Shown here: piece after piece, positions 36,020-45,785 of the stretch | How positions within the stretch are numbered: the first letter of the stretch is position 1 | How the letters are laid out: every line of letters starts with the position of its first letter | From: Apium graveolens | Taxonomy: Eukaryota; Streptophyta; Magnoliopsida; Apiales; Apiaceae | Direction: 5' to 3' | Length of the DNA: 64,000 bases | NCBI RefSeq assembly: GCF_009905375.1 | Contig: NC_133650.1 | Location: 289,032,423-289,096,422 of the forward strand | The notes under the pieces: model-generated | Database searches by the model: none | What the model was told of the DNA's origin: nothing | The model's input: the letters and a program-made list of their open reading frames with translations, nothing else | Made by a program: the position numbers and the translations under genes

Positions 36020-37842
36020 TATGTTTCGGAACACAATATGATTAGCATAAATCATAGTTGAATTGAACTGCAGCACTGCCCGAGGCACATGTCAGCTATT
36101 ATCTTAATGACGACGTGATTGTGACATGGTGAAAAAACCTTCAAGTTATTTATGTTTCATTCTTCAGTCCTGTTATCTACCTCATTCGATCTCATAATTC
36201 AGTAGTACTACATTAGGAATGTAACATATGTTTCCAGTTTTATTAAATTTCTTAATTAGAAAGGGAGTGGGGAGTGAGAATTGGATTCATGAACTTTACC
36301 ATTTGTCCTTGAGGGGAGGGAGGGGAATTACCCTTGGACTAGGCTGTCTGTCAAAGAACCATTAATCTGCTAATCGACTTTTGCAGACTACAAAGTTTAA
36401 GGTCGTATTCAGGTCTGTAGCAAATTTCGGGGAGCCTAAATTTTACGGAAATATAATTTAAATAAATATATAATTTTAAAGGAATAAATTTTAGGAAAAA
36501 GAGACATATTCAGGTTAATCAGGCCTGTAATTTGTGTCATGAATCTGACTGGGTTCAAGTCGTGTGTGATATTTGCTGCACCATTCCCCCTCTCTTTTTT
36601 CTGTGCACTACTACATCTGCAACAATTTATTTTTAGCTAACTGCTGCATCTGCAACAGCTGATACCCTGAATGTTCATCATTTTTTAATCAACAAATTTT
36701 GGCACTTCTTTAGGAGACCTGGTTTCATCTAGCACTTGGCTGTTTGAGATATAAGTAAAAAGTAATTTTTTTTAAGATACCTCAAACGAACTCGTAGTCA
36801 TTTCATCAATTAGATTTCCTTTCATTTAGCACAGTCATCAGTATGAACAAATTTACCCTGCATATATGAATTAAACTTTTGACATATTAAAAACTAATAA
36901 ATTAAGTGGAAGAGTGTGAAGAGACTGACCAACTCAATGCTTGTGAGTTGTGATACATCTCTGTAGACTAATAAACTGCTCATGCATGCCTGTGACTTAC
37001 CACAATTTGACCTTATTCTTAACTTTCTTTCTTCTGGTTTTTCTGTGTCCAAGGGGTTGCTTCACAAGTCACGTCAGAGGCTTCCGTGTAGGATGACTAT
37101 AAAACAAGTCCAGTGTGCTTATAGAGTAGGGTCTCGGATCATTAGGAGGTATGATTTGTTGCCTTTCATTTTGTTTTTAGAGGGTTTTTTAAAAAGACAT
37201 TTATCTGTGGTAGTACTCAAGGACATAACAATAACATATGAACTATTAGAGTAAATATCAAAATTGCATACATATAAAGATAGTGTATAAACTAAGAGAG
37301 TGTAAATATTAAACATGCATATATAGCTTAATAAATAAGAGAGTACTCTTCAAAATTAATTTATAAATGGGTCATGTCAATCTTCACAAAACATGCATAG
37401 GTTTCTTGCCCAGCGTTTGGAACTCTATTGCATCAAATTTGTAAATGTGTGACAGTATGTTCTAGTTTCGTACATCATATACAGCGGTGCTGGTCCGCGG
37501 CAATTATATGTCAGCTTTTCTGCTGTTGGATGAGAAAATGGAAAGTCATGATTAGGTAAAAAAATATAATAAAAGAATTTTTTGAGACAAACCAAGGTCA
37601 TTGAACACGGTATGTAAACAGCGGTAGCTATGTTGAAGTGATCATGTAGCTGGTGCATTTACACGTTACTTTCAACTTTCATTTTGTGACTTTTCCTTAG
37701 GTTAAAATACTATATATAATATATTTTATAAATCATTTCTAAGTCAAAAAAACTTAATAAATTAAAACAAGAAACTACAAAATAAGAAATTAAAGTAACA
37801 TTAAAGGGTTCCCTTCCCGTTTATTTCACAGCCAACCAACTA
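36020..37842. other. Noncoding region
   Basis: No gene can be supported in 1.8 kb. Frames of up to 90 codons (for example 36982-37254) show no recognised domain. Composition is AT-rich with short A/T runs. Confidence 0.45.
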
Positions 37843-38644
37843 TTCCGTAATGAATCATTGCGGAACGTCATAAAAACTGATAAATTTTATTTTCCGTAGT
37901 TAACTGATTTTATTCGATTAAAATTCAAAAATAGGTATAACTGAGATAATTTCAAGCAATTAAGACAATAACAGAGGCAATTTCTTGTTATTTTCTTTCC
38001 ACAAGTAAATTTATATTATTTTCAATTTTTTATGATTTTTAAAGTAATTAAATTTGAAAATTTCGAATTAAGTGATAAAAAAAAGGAAAAATAAAAATAT
38101 TTTTAAAGAATTCCATAAAAAATGTAGGAAAATAAAAACTTTAAGAAAATAAATATTGTAATTTTTTGACTAAATTTGTATTAATTTTATTTTTTTTATG
38201 ATTTTTTAAGTAATTTAAATATGAAAATTAGAATTAAGTAATAAAAAAGGAAAAATAAAAAAAACTCAAAAAATTACAGAAAAAATGTACAATTTTTTGA
38301 CAAAATTTATATTATTTTCAATTTTTTATAATTTTTTATGTAATTTATATTTGAAAATTCGAAAAAAAAAATTGGTGAAAATGCATTTAATGCTCCGGAA
38401 GGAGGTAGGTGAAAGTGCATTTAATGCTTTCGCAATGATTCATCGCAGCAGATTGCGGAAGAAGGTTGTTGAAAGTGCATTTAATACTTCCGCAATGAAT
38501 CATTGTCGAAGGAGTATTCAATTTTCTAACAAAACAACGCGTCAGTATACATTGCGAGTATTAAATTTTACAACCAAGCAACGCGTCAGTGATGCGCGAA
38601 TTATAAAAAAATTTCTCTCCTTCCGCAGTGATTCATTGCGGAAG
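37843..38644. repeat. Repeat region with recurrent TTCCGCA palindromes
   Basis: A 23-25 base near-palindrome with arms CTTCCGCA and TGCGGAAG around a (G/A)TGA(A/T)TCAT centre occurs at 37843-37865 and 38620-38644, with partial or decayed copies at about 38428-38462 and 38488-38513. The word TGAAA(G/A)TGCATTTAAT recurs three times (about 38375, 38410, 38470), and CAACGCGTCAGT twice (38535, 38579). Upstream, a T/A-rich block of 130-165 bases recurs about three times (38011, 38176, 38306). It may be a degenerate nonautonomous element; no ends were defined. Confidence 0.5.
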
Positions 38645-39892
38645 TATATGTAGTGAATTTTTTTTCATTTTTTTTAAACAATTTTTTTGTGTCACAAAAA
38701 AATTAATAAAAAAATTTAAAATTCATTATAAATTTGTTACCCCTTGTTGATTTTATATAAAATTCTGATATCATTTTTTAAAATTTTTTGAACATAAATA
38801 TTATTTATTCTACCTCCTATTTTGGTAAAATAAGTACACTAAAAAATAAAAAATAATAATTTAACAAATATAATATTAATTTAGAATAATTTATTAATGA
38901 TATAAAGTCCGGTTAGAAAAGAATAATATACAATTATGTATCAAACTATTTTAACCCATCATAATCACGAAAGAAGTACTTTGAGTATAATTTCTATCAT
39001 TTTTTCGAAATGGAGAATTTTGAACATTTAAATTTGAAATATATATATATAATATTCAAATATAATAAATAAACTATTTTCAATATGGACTTCTTATGTT
39101 CACATTTATATCTTTCAAAAAATATTTTATAAATTTAGTAAAAATATATTTTATTAAATAATACCATATTATTATTTTAAAAAAAAAAATATTACTCGTT
39201 TAATTATTACTACTATTATATTAATTTGAGAATCGTGTACACGGTATGATTTTTGATTCATAAACTCATGGTGTAATAAGTTTACGAATTAAAAAAATTC
39301 TCCGATAAACGTTTCTCGAAATAATTTAATAATAATAAATATGAAATGAATATTATTATATTTGAATTGTAAAATTATTATTCGGTGATATATTTTTTTA
39401 CAAAAATTTATGAAATACTTAATTTTATTATAGTTGAATTATTTAATAAAAATAACATAATTTAAATATAACACAATGATACAATATTTATTTTATTTTA
39501 AAATAATTAAAGAAGGAAATAGTTTTAACAATAATTAATTGCAGAAGTACACGTTCAGTACTAAATTATTGCAATTCTTTGTTGGTTCCACAGCCCCTAA
39601 AACCAACTATGGTTGCAGGACTTTTGTGAACATTAAAATTGTGGGCTATGTGATCACTTCATCAAAACCCAAGTGTTTAGCTGTCATTGTCAGCGCGGTA
39701 CGAGTCGCTCAATGACCGTTGTATATGTTAAATAAAATTAATCATAGACTTCCATTTCTTCATCCAGGCAGAAAAGTAGTATGCTGTTTCTCCAGTCGTG
39801 CATCAAGTGAAAGAAAGAAGTTATGCCAGGGTCACGGTTATTGCATCTCCAACGGGGTTAGTTATATTGGTTGGCATGAAAATAGTCTAATA
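38645..39892. other. Very AT-rich noncoding region
   Basis: More than 80% A+T by eye, with homopolymer runs and many stops in all frames. Nothing recognisable except a higher-GC segment at about 39580-39720. Confidence 0.5.
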
Positions 39893-40017
39893 CTCCTTCC
39901 GTCCCTAAAAACTTTTCCCACTTTTTTTTTAGGTAAATCAATATACTTTTCTCACTTTCCTTTTTTAACACAAAAACTGAAAACTATACTAATATTAAAA
40001 CCCACTACTAGGCTTAA

Positions 40018-40126
40018 TGGGCCAGGGTCACCAGTTTTATTTTTTTACCTAATCATTCCATTTCCTACTCCCCGTCTCTTTCACTTCATCACTCCCTTCT
40101 ATTTCCTCTCCGCCACCAAAACCCTA
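40018..40126 (+). promoter_or_regulatory. Promoter-like elements upstream of the 123-codon ORF
   Basis: TGGGCC (40018-40023) matches the plant site II (TCP-binding) core and AAACCCTAA (40118-40126) is a telo-box. The two often occur together upstream of ribosomal-protein and other growth-linked plant genes. A CT-rich leader lies between them and the ATG at 40143. Position and motif match are seen directly; promoter activity is inferred. Confidence 0.4.
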
Positions 40127-40142
40127 ATTTCTATTCACACAA

Positions 40143-40514
40143 ATGAGCGGTAATTACGGGTTTTCTGATTCCGATGATGAATCCACCAACGTGTACGAGT
40201 GCTCCAATCCCAATCACTGTGATAAAGGTGATTGGTGTGAGGGGAACCACACTTATTGTCGGGAAAAGGTCCGAATGGGTTGTGGTCGAACTCCATTTGA
40301 GGAATCAGCGGCGAAATCAGAGAATACGGTGGATGAAACCCCTAAATCGGGGTTGCATACAAGTGAGATCGAAGTTCCCTTTGATGAAGACGATGCGCCT
40401 CATTCCCCTATTTCTTCAGTTGCGAAGACTGTGGCCACCGTTGTTGCTCCGGATCCGTCGAGCGACGACTTGGAGGCGGCGGGCGAGTCTGAAGATGCAT
40501 GCTCTAGGTCTTAA
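40143..40514 (+). CDS. Unrecognised acidic Cys-containing protein, 123 aa
   Basis: An ATG in good context (CACAAATGAGC) opens a 123-codon frame with GC content and codon use above the AT-rich surroundings. The N-terminus is acidic and serine-rich (SDSDDESTNVYECSN). It is followed by a cluster of Cys and His (C-x4-H-C-x5-C-x3-H-x2-C over about residues 20-39, then another Cys at 46) that could bind a metal. The second half is acidic and disordered-looking (FDEDDAPHSP; PSSDDLEAAGESEDA). No signal peptide or membrane segment is seen. I do not recognise the family. It lies inside the mariner-like element and converges with its transposase. A GTAAG donor-like site follows the stop at 40521, so the transcript may be spliced. 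It could be a captured host gene fragment or an element-borne gene. Confidence 0.5.
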   Translation: MSGNYGFSDSDDESTNVYECSNPNHCDKGDWCEGNHTYCREKVRMGCGRTPFEESAAKSENTVDETPKSGLHTSEIEVPFDEDDAPHSPISSVAKTVATVVAPDPSSDDLEAAGESEDACSRS

Positions 40515-40656
40515 TCGACTTTGTAAGAAATCATTCTTTCATTTTTTTGGTTATTTTGTGCGTATATTCATCATAAACTACTGGTTTTGGTGCTTATATT
40601 TACCATGATTGACTTGTTGTGCTTAACCATGTATTCAATTGTGTTTATTAATTTTA

Positions 40657-40707
40657 ATTCCTTGTGGATTCGCTTGTTTTGCACTGATTGTGATTGTGTA
40701 TCCGATT
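40657..40707. repeat. 51-bp direct repeat, copy 1
   Basis: Identical to 40859-40909 (both contain CTTGTGGATTCGCTTG and TGATTGTGATTGTG). Copies are 202 bases apart, downstream of the 123-codon ORF. Confidence 0.9.
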
Positions 40708-40858
40708 GTGGTTATTTCCGATTGGTTTTTGTGTAACTAACTGGTGGATTGTGTAGTTCAGTGGTGGATTGTGTCAGTCAGTGGTGGATTGTAGTGTTCT
40801 TTGTGTAATTCCATGTATCCAATGTGATGTAGTTGCTATAACTGTTGTAATTCCCTGT

Positions 40859-40909
40859 ATTCCTTGTGGATTCGCTTGTTTTGCACTGATTGTGATTGTG
40901 TATCCGATT
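40859..40909. repeat. 51-bp direct repeat, copy 2
   Basis: Second copy of 40657-40707. The segment between the copies also has three short GTGGATTGT repeats at about 40742-40790. Confidence 0.9.
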
Positions 40910-41281
40910 ATAGTGTTCTTTGTGTATTCCTTTAGGGTGATCGATGATGAATGTTCATAATTTGGCTGAGACAAATGACTTCCCTAATGTGCCATGTTGA
41001 TTCAGTGTGTGCTTAGTGGTTGTGGAGGTTGTCAATGATACTTGGGGACAATCTGAGATCAATATATACAAAATGTGCTTAGAACTAAGCTCAATTTTAA
41101 TACATAGGCTGATTAAAACTAAGCTTACTTGTAGCACTATTACATTGAAAATAAAATAGGCTTATATTCTCCACTTAACTTGTTGAAGTTGATGCTCTGT
41201 TAGGTCCCCTAATGTAATTCCATGCTTCATGTACTGCCCACATTGGTGTTGTCACTTGAATTGGTAGCCTACCTTCAGCTG

Positions 41282-42614
41282 CTAGTTTTTTTTGTTTACA
41301 TGAGGCACTAGGTAGTCATTTGAGCCTTTTACCTTGAGCACTTCATTCATAACATATTGATATGACAACCATACATTTGCTAGTGTCCTTGGATCTAGTT
41401 CATAAAAGGCCTGATGCACTGCATTCAACATGTCATCCACATCTTTTGGCATCTTTTTGTGCATCAAAGATTGAATGCTTCTAAAAAAACCTAAGTCCAG
41501 AATATTCAAATCTGGGCTATTTGGTGGTTGTTGCACCATATAGAAAGTGAAGTCCCCTTGTTTATGTACTTGTTGCCACTCTGGGTCATCTTGGGTTATG
41601 TGTGTTCTTGCATTATCTTGCTGTATGTATATTGTTTTATGTCCTTCACTCACTGGCCATTTTTGCATGATAGCTGGTATAATGTCATTGATTAACATGC
41701 TTCTTGTTTCCTTTCTCCCCACTGATTCAACAACCTTTGTGACCACTGTCCCCTTTGCTCTGTACTTGGATGCTCTCCTAGCTGGTTCTTGGTAAGTGAA
41801 TGAGAAGATACCTATCTTCCCATCAAAGGTACACTCTGTATTCTCTTGATTAAATCTTGGTCTAGCTATAGCTGCTGTAAACATGACCTTTGGTATGAAT
41901 TTGCTTGACTTTTCTACTCTGTACTTGCCTTTTTCATTCCTTTCAAGGTATACTCTCTGTGATTTTTTACTAAGATAAAAACCACTTTTTATCAATGTGT
42001 ACAAAATTGAACATTGGACAGTACTGCCTCTTTGTTGTAGGTGTACTTCCCATTAATAAGTTCAGAACCCATTAAACCCTTTGAAAGAGATTTGCCTCTT
42101 TCAAAGCAGGATGTAAAGGGTTTGTGTGTGGTTTAATTAGTCCCCTATTTATCATTCTATTTGTTGTTGTTGATGATACCTTAAGTTGTACTGCCAAGTC
42201 CCTTATGCATGCTCTGTCTCCCATGTTTATTCCAGTTATTGTACTTGGCTGCACTTGTATTCTTTTCCTCCCTGAGTTATGTCCATTTGTTGACATGTTG
42301 TATGGCTGACTTGCTCTGTTTTGCCTCCTTGAAATTTCCCATATTGTGCTTATTGTCCTCCTTGTTACATTGAATAAAGTTGTCACTTCTTGGATTGCAC
42401 CATGTTTGAGTTTCCCCTCTATCTGGTTGTTCAGAAGCCATATTACAATTTGCATTCTACTGTCACAGCTGAGCTTTGCCCTTGATTTGTGATGATGAAC
42501 ATCCTCCTCTTCATGTGTTTGCCCTGTTTCTTCAGCTGGTAGATTCAAATCAAAAGGGAAGGAAAGACTCATTTTTGAATAAATGGGGCAAAGCAATGAT
42601 GCAGCTTTTTCCAA
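41282..42614 (-). pseudogene. Mariner-like transposase (DD39D), one stop and one frameshift
   Basis: The enzyme would excise and reinsert the element and could mobilise Stowaway MITEs. From an ATG at 42614 (or 42572), an N-terminal DNA-binding helix-turn-helix region is visible (residues about 50-100: VIWLLNNQIEGKLKHGAIQE, VTRRTISTIW). The catalytic core follows: HIDKKWF with the first Asp codon at 41991-41993; QQDNARTH with the second Asp; and NILDLGFF with the third Asp, 39 residues after the second, as expected for plant mariner transposases. A TAA stop at 42072-42074 interrupts the first half, and an extra base in a T-run near 41976-41982 shifts the frame right after HIDKKWF. Beyond these two lesions the coding region is intact to its end at 41282. 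Confidence 0.88.
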
Positions 42615-42702
42615 TTTGTACTTGTAAAATTTTCATTCTGTACTTATATTTTTTAGCATAATCTGTGTGATACTAATGCTCCATTTTGATTGGTTGTAAT
42701 AA

Positions 42703-42748
42703 TCCCACTAACTTGTAATTTCAATATTTTATGTACAAATTAGTGGGA
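42703..42748. repeat. Hairpin in the mariner 5' region
   Basis: TCCCACTAACTTGTA (42703-42717) pairs with TACAAATTAGTGGGA (42734-42748), 14 of 15 positions, around a 16-base loop. It lies between the right terminal repeat and the transposase start and could be a subterminal binding site or a structured leader. Confidence 0.7.
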
Positions 42749-42888
42749 GTATTGAATTAGGCGGGAGTTTGTCTGCACTTTTTCCCTGTTTTTTTTTTTA
42801 ACTTTTTGAAATTAACTTTGCTAATCATTGTTTCTTAAAACCTGTGCAATTCACAATATGAGAAAAGCTTTTGGGTACAGAGGGAGTA

Positions 42889-43156
42889 TAATTTTTAACA
42901 ATAATTTTCAATAAAATTTAAATTTTCAGAAAATACTATTAATTCCAATTGATTTGAAATCGCGGTTATATATTTTAATAAATTTAAATACATTTATATT
43001 AACACTAATAATTTTATGTAATAACTAAAATTATACTTTTAATATTATGAAAAATTAGATTATAACCAATATTTAAATAATTTATCTGACTATAAATAAA
43101 TAAATAAATAAATAAATAAAAGATAAGATACATGAACATGAGGTATTTGCCCAATA
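42889..43156. repeat. AT-rich spacer with (TAAA)n microsatellite
   Basis: Noncoding; TAAATAAATAAA repeats at about 43092-43121. Confidence 0.85.
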
Positions 43157-43921
43157 GTGATCCAAAAATTCAAATTTGGGGCAGATTACCCCAAATTCTC
43201 CTCCAACAGTGATCCAAATTTGGATCACTAATGTTCACTGATCCAAATTTGGATCACTTGGTTTAATATAAAATAATGATTTTGTTATATGTAGTTTATG
43301 AGATTTTAAATTAATTCTTGATTTTTTAATTATATATTTAATAACAAAATATAATTAATAGTTAAAAAAATTTCTTTTTAAACTAAAACTTAAAATAATG
43401 AGAAAACATAATTTTATTAAAATTTAAATACAAGTACATTGAAGAGTCAGAAATGCTGAATCCAGAAGTTAAGACTATTCCGATCGATGAAAATACTCGA
43501 TTCCAAGAATTCCTGGACTGCTTTAAAAAAATAAAAATAAAGAGGCACATATTGCACTTAGAGATGCATTAATTGAGCATTTATGGGAAGAATATACTAA
43601 TTCAGAAAATTAGTGTGTATCAATAATATTTTGTATGTTAATTATTGCGATGAATGTGTTTTTCGTAAATTAAGTGCACAATTTTAATATTTTTATGTGT
43701 ATCAAATTTTTTTGATTTAATTAATTTATGAAATGTTATATAAATTGTTTATAATGATTAAACGATAAATTTAAGATAAAATTGCTTAATATGATATTTA
43801 TATATTATTATATATAAAAACTAATTTGGATCAAATATTTGGATCACACTGTTGGAGTTGATCAGAAATTGGGATCAGTATTTGGATTAGTTGGTGATCC
43901 ACATTTGAATTTTTAGATCAC
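43157..43921 (+). mobile_element. Nonautonomous PIF/Harbinger-like element with transposase tail
   Basis: GTGATCCAAAAATTCAAATT (43157-43176, continuing TGG) is inverted at 43899-43921, 21 of 23 positions matching. A second inverted pair, CTCCAACAGTG..GATCC, lies inside at 43201 and 43840. The middle has a 27-codon open stretch ending with TAG (43533-43613) that reads KNKEAHIALRDALIEHLWEE, a wording I associate with the C-terminal end of plant Harbinger-derived (HARBI1/ALP1-like) proteins. The rest of the transposase is missing. A target duplication was not resolved, so exact ends and family are moderately certain. Confidence 0.5.
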
Positions 43922-44172
43922 AGATGTTGGAGATGGCTTTAAAGAGGTGCATAAAGTGAATAAATAAATTATCTAGCTTACGGGGACAGTCTTAGAGATC
44001 TGTAGTGTTTGGCTATATATAGCCAACAAAGAATGGATGGCTAAATGGCCGATTAGAGAAGTAAAAACAAAAGACATTGGCTATATTTTGCAGTGTTCAC
44101 TTGCTAGGTAGACATTTTAGCCAAGGGCTTATAGCCTTGGAGATGGTCTTAGTACTTGAGTGCAATTTAGTA
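43922..44172. other. Short noncoding spacer
   Basis: Contains GGCTATATATAGCC (44012-44025), a perfect 14-base palindrome, and TAGCC-type words that may be remains of another MITE; nothing firmer. Confidence 0.35.
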
Positions 44173-44286
44173 CTCCCGTCGTCCCATATTACGTTTCCTA
44201 TTTTGACTTTTTATAATATTCATGGTAAGCGATTGACTACTAATTTACGTCTAATCTATAAGATCAAATATAGTCATGAGTGATAT
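44173..44286. mobile_element. Truncated Stowaway-like MITE end
   Basis: CTCCCGTCGTCCCATATTACG after TA (44171-44172) matches the Stowaway/mariner terminal consensus. No matching right end follows: the sequence is cut by the SIRE LTR at 44287, so the other half probably lies beyond the far end of the SIRE element, outside the window. Confidence 0.5.
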
Positions 44287-45709
44287 TGTTGGATTCGTAT
44301 TTATGAGTACTATTGTGCAAGACATGCCTGTACCTTAACAAGACTAAGTCAAATTGACAACCCTAAGTAAGTTGTATTATAATCTTAATTTGTATTTTGT
44401 ACTTGTAACATGTAAAGTCTGTAAAAATGTCAAAGGAGCAGACTGGAGTCTTTTTCTGTAAACAGTGTGCCTAAGAATTCTATCTGGAAGAAGATCAAGA
44501 AGATTATGCCTCAGAAGAATTACGAAGAAGCTTGGAGTTGAATAAATCTGTTTTGAGAAAAATATTCTAAGTCAAGATCTCTACAAGTCACAGATTTAGT
44601 GTTATAGAGAAGTCATTCGAGAACTCCAGAATGACTTATAGAGAACTCAGGAAAGCTACTAGAGAACTCAGAGATATCGACAAGCCAAATTGAAGACATG
44701 AAGATTGGAGATGTCGACAAGTCATTTCTTCACTAGAGTACTCAGAGTTATCGATGATTCAACATTCATTAGAGAACTTTGAGTTATCGATAAGTCAAAT
44801 TCCACTAGAGAACTCAGAGATATTGATAAACCAATATTAACTAGAGAACTCTGAGTTTTTCGATAAGTCAAATTTTACTAGAGAACTCTGAGTTATCGAC
44901 AAGTCAATAAGCCACTAGAGAACTCAGAGATATCGATAAGTCAAGTGAATATATGAAGACTAGAGATCTCGACAAGCCAAATTCTCTTATAGAGAACTCA
45001 GAGACCTCTACAAGTCAAATTAACTATGGAGTACTAGAGATCTCGATAAGCCAATATACTTATCGAGATTTCAAGTTCTCTGTAGACCAAACTGGAGATC
45101 TCGAGGTAAAATCTCAAATTACAAAATTGCATACCAGTTCAATATCCATGATTAACAATCAATAAACAATCCAACCAGCTGGATTGACAAGTCTACAAAA
45201 AGCAGCTTGAAGAGTGTGCAAGATCAACGGTGAAGATTACCTGACAAAAGAAGATCAAAGTTAACACAATGTGCAAAGATTTGCTAAGCCAGAAATGGAA
45301 GATACACTTTTCCTAAAATGGAAATGACAAGTGACAGTTTACTAAATTAAAAAGTAATTTCTTATTATACACTGTGCAAACCAGAAGTTAACTATCTTAT
45401 AAAGTTAACACTGGTCCTTTGTTAGTAGTAACATTTTTAGATCAGGAACTCTGGTATTCTTTCAAGAAAGAAGCTAAGCTCCTTATCAACAAAGAGCCTA
45501 GAAATTTTATAGCAAAACATTCTTAATTTTAATATAAAATTAAGTGAGTTTTGAAAGATCTGTGTTCTTTATTATTGCATGTTTAATTTGTGTATTAACA
45601 CATTTCACTATAAGATTTGATTTACTCTGTTCACAACCAAAATAGTTCAAGAAAAGCTTAAAAACAGTAAAACATATTCACCCCCATGTGTGTAATTCAT
45701 TACCTAATA
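44287..45709 (+). repeat. SIRE-like 5' LTR
   Basis: From TGTTGGATTC to the bases just before the primer site; the right boundary is estimated because the partner LTR is not available. It includes the minisatellite at 44596-45110. Confidence 0.7.
44596..45110 (+). repeat. Minisatellite of GAGAACTC..CGATAAGTCAA units in the LTR
   Basis: At least ten degenerate units of about 36 bases, each with an AGAGAACTC(A/T)GAG part and a (T)ATCGA(T/C)AAG(T/C)CAA part. Units vary by small indels. A related set of words appears again at 51820-52350, outside the LTR. Confidence 0.85.
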
Positions 45710-45711
45710 AG

Positions 45712-45722
45712 TGGTATCAGAG
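45712..45722 (+). promoter_or_regulatory. SIRE-like primer-binding site
   Basis: TGGTATCAGAG follows the LTR, matching the initiator tRNA-Met 3' end. Confidence 0.82.
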
Positions 45723-45785
45723 AAAAATTTGAAAGTAAACGGATTCAAGATCTTGGATGAATGAATACATAGAAAATCAGTAGCA

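Larger units (their letters stand above)
39893..42886 (-). mobile_element. Mariner-like element (2994 bp) with damaged transposase
   Basis: The ends CTCCTTCCGTCCCTAAAAA (left) and CTCCCTCTGTACCCAAAAG (from the right) form inverted repeats, with TA on each side (39891-39892 and 42887-42888). The minus strand encodes a plant DD39D mariner transposase with one stop and one frameshift. The length fits an autonomous plant mariner. Unusually, the left third carries an unrelated-looking ORF (40143-40514) on the opposite strand. The same terminal consensus is on the Stowaway MITE at 17464-17691. Confidence 0.85.

Noticed and set aside
36982..37254. 90-codon ORF
   Set aside because: No domain, no promoter and AT-rich noncoding surroundings.
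39893..40142. Left inverted end as an independent Stowaway MITE
   Set aside because: No matching inverted partner nearby; the partner is at 42868-42886, which makes one 3 kb element around the transposase.
44596..45110. Possible CRISPR-like array
   Set aside because: Units are degenerate, contiguous and inside a plant LTR; there are no unique spacers of constant size and no cas genes.
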